Source: Bryobacterales bacterium
GTDB taxonomy: Bacteria; Acidobacteriota; Terriglobia; Bryobacterales; Bryobacteraceae
Reading direction: 5' to 3'
Length of the DNA: 5,669 nt
Assembly (NCBI GenBank): GCA_020853155.1
Contig: JADYZL010000589.1
Coordinates: 1 to 5,669 of the forward strand
Shown piece after piece: positions 1 to 5,669 of this stretch; the stretch's first letter is position 1; each line of letters begins with the position of its first letter. Position numbers and translations under genes: made by a program. A model generated the notes under the pieces. The model was not told the origin of the DNA and ran no database searches. It saw nothing but the letters and a program-made list of their open reading frames with translations.

Positions 1-5
1 AGTAG

Positions 6-2399
6 GTGATCGTGACCCGCCATCCGTTTTCCGACACTTCTCTTGCTTTTGGCACGCGGCCGCATGCGGCTGGCGCGCACTCTGTCTCCTCCCCGGCTAC
101 TCGCCCGGTCACCCGAATCCGGCATCTGCTTCTGGCCATTCTGGCTCTGTGTTTCGCCGGGCTTTCGAGCGCGCAGATCAGCGCCCCGATGAACCGGACG
201 GTGGATTACCACGCCGGCACGGCCGCCTTCACGGTGAGCACGAGCCCGGCAGTGGGGCCGGAATGGCAGATGATCGTGGAGGGGAGCGCGGATACGCCCA
301 ACCCCTATTCGTGGATCACGATTACACACCCCAACCCCGTCATTAACCCGGATTTCTTCTTCCAGGGCACGGTTCAGGTGACGTTCAACTATACCGAGAA
401 CACATCCCCGTTCCCGCGGACGAACCGCTTCCGGGCGAACCTGTTGGGGCCCAACGGGGTAATCCTGCAATACGTGATTTTCGAGTTCATTCAGGAACCG
501 CCTGAGCTGACCGCGACCGTGAACCCTTCGACCATTGAGATCGATGGGTTCGGCGGAACGCGCGACATTTCCGTGGTGACCAATCCGGCGGGCGCGCCCT
601 GGGTGGGGGTGACTCCGGCAAGCTGGATCCAGATTCTCTCCGCTCCGATGAATGGGGACGGCACGCTGAAGATCCGGGTGCTTTCGAACACGACGGGTTC
701 GCAGCGGACGGCGGATGTCTTCGTGCTGAACCAGAAGGTGCGCGTGATTCAGACCTCCGTGGAGGCGACGTTCACGTTGAACCCGACGTCAACCGCGGCT
801 CCCGCGGCGGGCAAGACAGGCACCGTGGGCGTGACGGCTTCCGCCGGGAACCCCGCCTGGACGGCGGCCTCCAACGATGCATGGATTAGCGTAACCAACG
901 GCCCGAACTACACCGGGAACGCAGGTGTGAACTACACGGTGGCCGCGAATGCGTCCAATGACCCGCGGACCGGCACGGTAACCATCGCCGGACAAACGTT
1001 CACCGTGACCCAGGCGGGCGCGGACGATGAACCGGAGCCGCCGGCCGCTACGCTCTCCGCAACGCCAACGTCGCTGACGTTTGTGCAAAACCAGGGCGGA
1101 AGCTCGAATCTCTCGCGCACGCTGCAGGTGGCGAGTTCCGGCGATCCGCTGAACTTCTCGATCCAGATCAACTCTCTTTCGGGCGGCAATTGGCTGACGG
1201 CGAGCGCCGCCTCCGGAACCACGCCGGCATCCATTTCGTTTTCCGCGAACCCCAGCAACTTGACGAGTGGCACGTACAGGGCGAACATTGTGATCACGCC
1301 CACGGGCGGGACCGCCATCACGGTGCCCGCAACGCTGGCCGTCAACCCGCCGGGCGCGATGCCGGTGCTGCCGGCGGTGCCGAAGAGCCTTTACTTCAGC
1401 AGAGTATTCGGCGGCGCGGCGCCTGGCGCGCAGCGCGTGCGGTTGAGCGGGCCGGGATCTCCGATTGGGGCGAACCTCTCGATTCAATCGAATGCATGGC
1501 TGAATGTGGCCCTCAACTCCGATGAGACGGGCACCTACATCAACGCCTCCATCCGCAACGTCAATTTGTCACCGGGCATCTACGACTCCGCGATTACGGT
1601 GGAAAGCAATAGCTTCCAGTTCAAGACCTTCGACATTCCCGTCCGCTATGTGGTGAACCTGGCAGGGGGAACCGGGCCGCGCATCTCCTCGGGCGGACTC
1701 TCGAACGGCGCCACGTTCGCCGCTGGCGCCGCGCCGAATACCTGGATCAGCGTGTTCGGGAGCGCGCTCGCGACGAGCACCCAAAGCTGGAACCCTTCGA
1801 CGGTGAATGGCGCGCTGCTGCCGACAAGCCTGGGAGGGACGGAAGTCTTCGTGGGCGGCGTTCGCGCAGCAATTTCCTACGCGAGCCCGACGCAGGTGAA
1901 CGCGCTCGTACCGGATATCGACGACCGTGGCTGGACTTCCGTGGAAGTACGTGTGAATGGGCAACCGTCGGAGGTGGGCTTCCTCTGGATTGCCGACCGC
2001 GCCCCGGCGTTCTTCACGTATGCGTCGCAGGGTAACAAGTACCCGGCGGCTCAGCACGGCGACGCGAAGCCAGTGGCTCCGGCGGGCTTGCTGCCCGGTG
2101 CACGCCCTGCCAAGGCGCTCGAAACCATTGCCATCTATGGAACGGGGTTTGGCGCTACTTCGCCGGCAGCGGACCCCAGCCGCTTCATCAAGGGCGCGCT
2201 GCCGCTGGCGCAACCCGACAAGGTAAGCGCGACGGTGGGCGGACTGAACGCCGAGATCACGTTTGTGGGTCTGGTTGCCCCGGGGCTTTTCCAGATGAAC
2301 ATCAAACTGGCGGCCATGCCCGTTGGAGAGCATCCCCTGCTAGTGACGGTGGATGGCTTCACGACGCAGGTTGGGCTTGTCGTCATCATTGGCCAGTAA
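6..2399 (+). CDS. Secreted BACON-repeat protein with Solibacter-type (TIGR03437-like) C-terminal domain, paralog 1
   Basis: Predicted exported, non-enzymatic, all-beta protein of 797 residues, probably a surface or extracellular binding protein with unknown ligand. An in-frame TAG at 3-5 fixes the N-terminus to GTG at 6 or GTG at 12. The next Met (residue 62) lies past the signal peptide. No Shine-Dalgarno can be judged because the window starts here. A long polar, Arg-rich n-region (about 1-40) precedes a hydrophobic core (LLLAILALCFAG) and a likely cleavage at SSA|Q near residue 56. BACON-like repeats follow at about 60-165 (divergent), 168-251 and 254-337, each with W-x(5-8)-W motifs and ending in a strand such as FTVTQAG. 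An acidic/Pro linker (ADDEPEPP) leads to Ig-like domains at about 349-447 and 455-552 (SLYFSR motif). Residues 557-797 match the Solibacter C-terminal domain, with two TIG-like halves (NTWISVFG; TIAIYGTGFGAT). The mature part has no cysteine and no C-terminal anchor. Family assignment is by recollection of motifs; function is inferred. Confidence 0.9.
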   Translation: MIVTRHPFSDTSLAFGTRPHAAGAHSVSSPATRPVTRIRHLLLAILALCFAGLSSAQISAPMNRTVDYHAGTAAFTVSTSPAVGPEWQMIVEGSADTPNPYSWITITHPNPVINPDFFFQGTVQVTFNYTENTSPFPRTNRFRANLLGPNGVILQYVIFEFIQEPPELTATVNPSTIEIDGFGGTRDISVVTNPAGAPWVGVTPASWIQILSAPMNGDGTLKIRVLSNTTGSQRTADVFVLNQKVRVIQTSVEATFTLNPTSTAAPAAGKTGTVGVTASAGNPAWTAASNDAWISVTNGPNYTGNAGVNYTVAANASNDPRTGTVTIAGQTFTVTQAGADDEPEPPAATLSATPTSLTFVQNQGGSSNLSRTLQVASSGDPLNFSIQINSLSGGNWLTASAASGTTPASISFSANPSNLTSGTYRANIVITPTGGTAITVPATLAVNPPGAMPVLPAVPKSLYFSRVFGGAAPGAQRVRLSGPGSPIGANLSIQSNAWLNVALNSDETGTYINASIRNVNLSPGIYDSAITVESNSFQFKTFDIPVRYVVNLAGGTGPRISSGGLSNGATFAAGAAPNTWISVFGSALATSTQSWNPSTVNGALLPTSLGGTEVFVGGVRAAISYASPTQVNALVPDIDDRGWTSVEVRVNGQPSEVGFLWIADRAPAFFTYASQGNKYPAAQHGDAKPVAPAGLLPGARPAKALETIAIYGTGFGATSPAADPSRFIKGALPLAQPDKVSATVGGLNAEITFVGLVAPGLFQMNIKLAAMPVGEHPLLVTVDGFTTQVGLVVIIGQ

Positions 2400-2435
2400 G
2401 GTGGAGGAATCGAGCCGAATCGAACGGCGGATTCG

Positions 2436-2475
2436 AACGCAGGGGGCGGCTCTTACGGCCGCCCCTTGCGTTTTT
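2436..2475 (+). terminator. Rho-independent terminator after paralog 1
   Basis: A 15-bp stem pairs 2436-2450 with 2458-2472, with one G-T wobble (2442/2466). The loop is TCTTACG (2451-2457), and the right arm runs into TTTTT at 2471-2475. It begins 37 bases after the stop codon. A smaller perfect hairpin (CGAATC 2416-2421 with GATTCG 2430-2435) sits just upstream. The stem, loop and T-tract are canonical, so transcription from gene 1 should mostly end before the second paralog. Confidence 0.9.
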
Positions 2476-2498
2476 CGCCAAAACAAATCCGGGTGGAC

Positions 2499-2527
2499 TT
2501 GAATTTTACATTCAGGTCGTTCACAAT
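2499..2527 (+). promoter_or_regulatory. Weak sigma70-like promoter candidate for paralog 2
   Basis: TTGAAT (2499-2504) and CACAAT (2522-2527) are separated by 17 bases, and each matches the -35/-10 consensus at four of six positions. An inverted repeat TGAAT-N5-ATTCA (2500-2514) overlaps the -35 box and could be an operator. A competing arrangement is TTCACA (2520-2525) with TAGGAT (2545-2550), at a long 19-base spacing. The region lies after the terminator and is AT-richer than the genes, which suits a promoter, but the matches are weak. Confidence 0.3.
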
Positions 2528-2626
2528 CCGGTCAAGGTGTGAAATAGGATAGTGTTGTCAGTATTTTTTGCCGCGCGGAGCTTCGGTTCCCGTGAGCATT
2601 CCCCACTTCCAGGAACTTTCGGGAAT

Positions 2627-2632
2627 AGGTGG
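2627..2632 (+). promoter_or_regulatory. Ribosome binding site deciding the start of paralog 2
   Basis: AGGTGG lies six bases before ATG at 2639. The in-frame GTG at 2552 would add 29 residues (including RSFGSREHSPLPGTFGNRW) upstream of the signal peptide. It has only a weak AGGAT-like element upstream, at about 2546-2550, directly against the codon. Two further ATGs follow at 2642 and 2645; 2639 has the best spacing. Confidence 0.7.
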
Positions 2633-2638
2633 TTACCG

Positions 2639-4930
2639 ATGATGATGAGAAATGAACTGGCCGGCTCGACAAATTCCGCGGCTCGCCAGCCGGAACGGAC
2701 CCGTTCGCCGCGCCTTTGGCTTCTCGCCACATTCTTCGCTCTCTTTCTCGCCTTACCGGCAGCGGCGCAATCCGAATTTGCGATCTCACCGGGAAACGGC
2801 ACGTTTACGGGCGTCGGCGGCACGATTACGATCAATGTATCCGCTCCAGATGGCACGGCATGGACGTCCAGTTCCAACGCGGCCTGGCTCGTCGCCACCG
2901 GCGCGGGCAGCGGCGCCGGCGCGGTGCAACTTCAGGCGGGAGCGAACGACACGAATGCGATTCGCACGGCGCAGGTGACGATCGGACCCAAGACCTTCTA
3001 CGCGGTCCAGGAGCCGTTGTTCGCGGTGATTCAGTTCCTGCCGGATCAAATCTCGATGGGCGCCACGGGAGGGCAGCGCAACATCACCGTGATTGTGCAG
3101 CCGGCAAATCTGAGCTGGCAAGCGAAATCGAATGCCTCCTGGATCACGGTGATCACGCCTCCGGATGTGGGGAGCGGTACATTGGGAATCGCGGTGGCCA
3201 CGAACACGGGCATCGCGCCACGTACGGGGACGGTCTCGATACTCGACAAATCCCTCACGGTGGTGCAGGCCGGCGGCGCACCCGCCACGTTCAGCCTCAC
3301 CCCGAACAACGTGAGCGTTCCCAAGGAGGGTGGCGCAGGGACGGTTCAGGTAGCGGTGAATCCGGAAGATACGGCATGGGCGGCCGTCTCGGGAGCACCA
3401 TGGATTCTTATTTCGCCACCGCAGCTTACCGGCAGCGGCAACGTTAGCTACACCGTACAGGCGAACTCCACCACGCAGGCGCGGCAGGGCGTGATCCGGC
3501 TTGGAAGCGCGATTTTCACGGTAAACCAGGCGGCAAACCCCGATGCGGGAGGCAACCCAACCCCGAGTTCCACGTTCTCGCTTTCGAGCGGAATCGTGAC
3601 CTTCACGGTGGCCGAAGGCAGCACGACGGAAGTCTCGCAAGGCCTGGCCATCGGAAGCACCGGCGATCCGCTGAACTTTGAAGTGGAAGTAAGCGGCGCC
3701 CCTTGGCTGCGGGCGCGCACGACGACGGGCACAACTCCACGGACGATCCTGTTCACGGCGAACCCAACGGGCCTCACGCGGGGCACCCTGCTCGGCACCA
3801 TCCGGCTCCGCTCGACCTCGAACAGCGCGGTGGTGGAACTGCCCGCGCGAATCCGCGTAACGCCTCCGCCGGGCACTCCCGAAGTGGCGCCCGTGAGCCC
3901 GCGCTCGCTTTACTTCTCCCGCATCAGCGGGGACGCACTGCCCGCGGCGCAGATCGTAACACTGGGCCGTCCAGGGGAGTTGCTCACGGCAACGCTCGGC
4001 ATTCCTCCTTCGGCGACCTGGCTGCAAGCCGTGGCACTTTCCGAACCGGGGGGCACGACAATTACCGTATCTCTCCGCAACTTGAACTTCCTGCCAGGTC
4101 TCTACGAGACGGCGATCACGGTTTCCAGTCCGTCGAACCAGTTCCAGACCTTTGAAATACCGGTAGCCTACCGGGTGCAACTCGCGCCCATGGGAAACCC
4201 GTATATCAGTTCTGGCGGCATCGTGAATGGGGCGAGCTTCGAGCAAGGCGCCGCGGTGAACACCTGGCTCAGTATCTTCGGATCGAACCTGGCAAAGACA
4301 TCACGCTCCTGGCGATCCTCCGACTTCCACGGCGGATTGCTTCCCACGAACCTCGACGGCGTGGAAGTGACGATCGGCGGAAAGAAGGCTGCAATCGCTT
4401 ATGTGAGCCCCGGCCAGATCAATCTGCTGCCGCAGGCGGGCGTGCCGCTCGGTGGAGCGGAAGTGGTAGTGAGCGTGAACGGCACGCTCTCCGAGGCGGC
4501 GAAGGTCTATCTGACGCCCGTGCTGCCTGCGTTCTTCACGTTCGGCCCGATGAACGGCAAGTACGCGGCGGCGCTGCATCTCGATAGCAGCCCGGTAGGC
4601 CCGGCGGGATTGATCACCACCGCGCCGGTCTCGCGCCCGGCGAAGCCCGGCAACGTGATCCAGGTCTTCGGCACGGGGTTTGGCGCGACCAACCCACCCG
4701 TGGACCCTGCCCGCCTGTTCCAAGGCGCGGCTCCGCTGGTTGACCGGGATCTGCTGAAGATCACGATCGGCGGCGTTCCCGCCACGGTCGGCTTCGCGGG
4801 GCTCTCGGGCGCGGGCCTCGACCAGTTCAACGTTACCGTGCCATCGCTGCCATTGGGCGATCACGAGATTGTCGCGGAGCTGGATGGCGTGTTCACGCGC
4901 ACGGGCGTCTATGTGCGCGTGGAACCGTAG
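2639..4930 (+). CDS. Secreted BACON-repeat protein with Solibacter-type (TIGR03437-like) C-terminal domain, paralog 2
   Basis: Predicted exported multidomain binding protein of 763 residues from ATG 2639, chosen for its AGGTGG ribosome binding site; an in-frame GTG at 2552 would give 792. The signal peptide covers about residues 1-43: an Arg/Pro-rich n-region, hydrophobic core LWLLATFFALFLALP, and likely cleavage AAA|Q. Three BACON-like repeats lie at about 46-125, 128-211 and 217-298, each with a W...W pair (AWTSSSNAAW, SWQAKSNASW, AWAAVSGAPW) and ending in a strand such as LTVVQAG or FTVNQAA. A Pro/Gly linker leads to Ig-like domains at about 312-407 (STGDPLNF, as in paralog 1) and 416-515 (SPRSLYFSR). 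Residues 520-763 form the Solibacter-type C-terminal domain, with halves starting NTWLSIFG and VIQVFGTGFGAT. No cysteine, catalytic motif, LPXTG, PEP-CTERM or C-terminal membrane segment is visible. Same domain order as the gene upstream, so it is a tandem paralog. It has its own terminator and converges on the small minus-strand gene. Function is inferred from architecture. Confidence 0.92.
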   Translation: MMMRNELAGSTNSAARQPERTRSPRLWLLATFFALFLALPAAAQSEFAISPGNGTFTGVGGTITINVSAPDGTAWTSSSNAAWLVATGAGSGAGAVQLQAGANDTNAIRTAQVTIGPKTFYAVQEPLFAVIQFLPDQISMGATGGQRNITVIVQPANLSWQAKSNASWITVITPPDVGSGTLGIAVATNTGIAPRTGTVSILDKSLTVVQAGGAPATFSLTPNNVSVPKEGGAGTVQVAVNPEDTAWAAVSGAPWILISPPQLTGSGNVSYTVQANSTTQARQGVIRLGSAIFTVNQAANPDAGGNPTPSSTFSLSSGIVTFTVAEGSTTEVSQGLAIGSTGDPLNFEVEVSGAPWLRARTTTGTTPRTILFTANPTGLTRGTLLGTIRLRSTSNSAVVELPARIRVTPPPGTPEVAPVSPRSLYFSRISGDALPAAQIVTLGRPGELLTATLGIPPSATWLQAVALSEPGGTTITVSLRNLNFLPGLYETAITVSSPSNQFQTFEIPVAYRVQLAPMGNPYISSGGIVNGASFEQGAAVNTWLSIFGSNLAKTSRSWRSSDFHGGLLPTNLDGVEVTIGGKKAAIAYVSPGQINLLPQAGVPLGGAEVVVSVNGTLSEAAKVYLTPVLPAFFTFGPMNGKYAAALHLDSSPVGPAGLITTAPVSRPAKPGNVIQVFGTGFGATNPPVDPARLFQGAAPLVDRDLLKITIGGVPATVGFAGLSGAGLDQFNVTVPSLPLGDHEIVAELDGVFTRTGVYVRVEP

Positions 4931-4950
4931 GGCGCGAGCGGAACCATAAC

Positions 4951-4975
4951 GGGGCGGGGCTTCAGGCCCGGCCTC
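4951..4975 (+). other. Small imperfect hairpin before the terminator of paralog 2
   Basis: 4951-4955 pairs with 4971-4975 (one G-T wobble) and 4957-4960 pairs with 4966-4969. A single G/G mismatch interrupts the stem and the loop is TTCAG. No T-tract follows, so it is not a terminator by itself. It may protect the mRNA 3' end or be chance in GC-rich DNA. Confidence 0.3.
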
Positions 4976-4983
4976 CAGATCGC

Positions 4984-5028
4984 AAGAACGGGGCAGCCTG
5001 CCGGAGTTGGCGGTGCTGCCCCGTTTTT
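4984..5028 (+). terminator. Rho-independent terminator after paralog 2, possibly bidirectional
   Basis: AACGGGGCAGC (4987-4997) pairs perfectly with GCTGCCCCGTT (5015-5025). Outer bases extend the stem to 4984-5028 with one G-T wobble. The loop is 17 bases and can form a short GCC/GGC inner helix. TTTTT (5024-5028) follows the GC-rich core on the plus strand. On the minus strand the same hairpin is followed by TTCTT, so it could also stop the converging small gene, which ends about 97 bases away. Confidence 0.85.
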
Positions 5029-5124
5029 CGTTCGCACCTGGCTGGGGGACGGGCGCGAGATACCGGCCGCCCTCGTGCGGGAGGAACCCATTACGCCCGA
5101 TGGGCCGCGCGCGCAAATGCGGGA

Positions 5125-5589
5125 TTAGGTTTCATGCCAGAACAGATAGACGATAGCGTCTTTGCCATTGCTCTGATCCACGCCGATATTCAGGATGCTT
5201 CCATTCTCCAGGCGTGCCTGCGCGGTCGGCACGGAAGGGGGCTTTGACGGGTCCCACCAATCTTTGTCCGGCCCCAGGAAGAAGCGCCGCTTGTCCGTGA
5301 GATCCCGCTCGTCGATGGGAGCGTTGGCGAGGAACTCGGGCCACGACGCCGCGGGCATCTTCACCTTGAGGCGGACCATCCGATCCCGCTCATCGAGTTG
5401 CATCATCCCCAGGGCTTCCGTGCCGGCCGGGAACTTCACGTGCATCGTCTTTTCCCAATCCGAGAGAACGATTTTGTCTCTTGCCACTTGCTCAGTTCCT
5501 CCACAGGATATCCACGCGAGGGAGATCGCGTTCCACAAAATCGATCGGACCACCGTCCGTCTCGCCACGGTCATTCGAGGGTCCCCCAT
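5125..5589 (-). CDS. Unrecognised small protein with export signal, possible lipoprotein
   Basis: About 154 residues from ATG at 5589; alternatives are ATG 5613 (162 residues) and ATG 5574 (149). I prefer 5589. It follows the TAA of the upstream reading frame by one base and has AGGAAG 11 bases upstream, whereas 5613 has no ribosome binding site and overlaps the upstream frame. ATG 5574 has a weak GGGGGA seven bases upstream and would give a shorter n-region. An Arg-containing n-region (MTVARRTVVR) and hydrophobic stretch (SILWNAISLAWIS) end at C-G-G. The Cys sits in an imperfect lipobox (W-I-S-C, with Trp where Leu is usual), so lipid attachment is uncertain. The mature part is polar, with KVKMPAASWPEF, a DKDWWDPSK motif and a C-terminal IVYLFWHET. 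I do not recognise a named family. Being small, secreted and coupled to a larger upstream gene, it could be an immunity or accessory protein; that is speculation. Confidence 0.75.
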   Translation of the reverse strand: MGDPRMTVARRTVVRSILWNAISLAWISCGGTEQVARDKIVLSDWEKTMHVKFPAGTEALGMMQLDERDRMVRLKVKMPAASWPEFLANAPIDERDLTDKRRFFLGPDKDWWDPSKPPSVPTAQARLENGSILNIGVDQSNGKDAIVYLFWHET

Positions 5590-5590
5590 C

Positions 5591-5669
5591 TTAAGAACGG
5601 CTTCCTGGCGCATTGAACTGGCCGGGCGGGATCAGGCCGCCATGCTTCCACTGGAACGTGCGCCGCAAT
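5591..5669 (-). CDS. C-terminal end of an unidentified gene cut by the window edge (partial)
   Basis: Reading leftwards from the window end, an open frame of 25 codons ends in TAA at 5593-5591. It includes FQWKHGGLIPPGQFNA and finishes in SRS. About 80% of its third codon positions are G or C, which neither alternative frame shows as strongly, so it looks coding. The stop lies one base before the likely ATG of the next minus-strand gene, suggesting an operon with translational coupling. Too little is visible to name a family. Confidence 0.5.
   Translation of the reverse strand, partial: LRRTFQWKHGGLIPPGQFNAPGSRS

Noticed and set aside
6..200. Lipoprotein signal in paralog 1 (LALC)
   Set aside because: The residue before Cys is Leu, which does not fit a lipobox, and a standard SSA|Q cleavage site follows the hydrophobic core.
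1569..2333. 254-codon minus-strand open frame inside paralog 1, and a similar one at 789-1487
   Set aside because: Same Arg-rich shadow composition and no recognisable domain; fully covered by a well-supported gene.
3142..3154. Palindrome GATCAC-G-GTGATC as a possible operator
   Set aside because: It lies inside the gene and is produced by the codons for W-I-T-V-I-T, a normal beta-strand motif of the repeat.
2786..4246. 486-codon open frame on the minus strand inside paralog 2
   Set aside because: Its translation is Arg/His/Gly-rich and low in hydrophobic residues, typical of the antisense shadow of a GC-rich gene. The plus-strand frame has recognisable domains throughout.
4301..5116. 271-codon minus-strand open frame running from the 3' gap into paralog 2
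   Set aside because: It reads through the terminator hairpin and the conserved C-terminal domain, is Arg/Ala-rich and has no family resemblance.
5398..5616. 72-codon plus-strand open frame opposite the small minus-strand gene
   Set aside because: The minus-strand frame has an export signal, coherent protein composition and a plausible start; the plus frame looks like a shadow with His/Arg-rich sequence.
1..5669. Defence island, CRISPR array, insertion sequence or phage genes
   Set aside because: No regular short repeats with spacers, no transposase or integrase motifs, and no terminal inverted repeats were found. The repetition present is protein-level domain repetition.

Overview
The window is GC-rich DNA that most likely comes from an Acidobacteriota genome close to Solibacter/Bryobacteraceae. 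The main evidence is that both large proteins end in a domain matching my recollection of the 'Solibacter uncharacterized C-terminal domain' family (TIGR03437), preceded by BACON-type beta-sandwich repeats. The organism is inferred from protein architecture only, since there is no rRNA or housekeeping marker here.

Layout. Positions 6-2399 (+) and 2639-4930 (+) hold two tandem paralogous genes for large exported, all-beta, multidomain proteins. They share one order of parts: signal peptide, three BACON-like repeats, two further Ig-like domains (the second with a shared SLYFSR motif), then the C-terminal Solibacter-type domain. That last domain looks like two TIG/IPT-like halves joined by a conserved linker. 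Each gene is followed by its own strong intrinsic terminator (2436-2475 and 4984-5028). The 239-base gap between the genes holds the first terminator, a somewhat AT-richer stretch with weak promoter candidates, and a clear ribosome binding site. These point to a start for the second gene at 2639 and not at the upstream in-frame GTG.

On the minus strand, converging on the second gene, lies a small gene (5589-5125) for an unrecognised protein with a hydrophobic N-terminus and a Cys in an imperfect lipobox. At the right edge, a minus-strand reading frame with strong G/C bias at third codon positions ends at 5591, one base before the small gene's probable ATG. This looks like the C-terminus of a larger upstream gene that is translationally coupled to the small one.

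How the parts work together. The two large paralogs are best read as secreted or surface-exposed binding proteins of unknown ligand. They carry no visible catalytic domain, sortase motif, PEP-CTERM tail or C-terminal membrane anchor. They appear to be separately terminated units made by a gene duplication. The minus-strand pair is an independent unit. No RNA genes, CRISPR arrays, insertion sequences or phage genes are visible.
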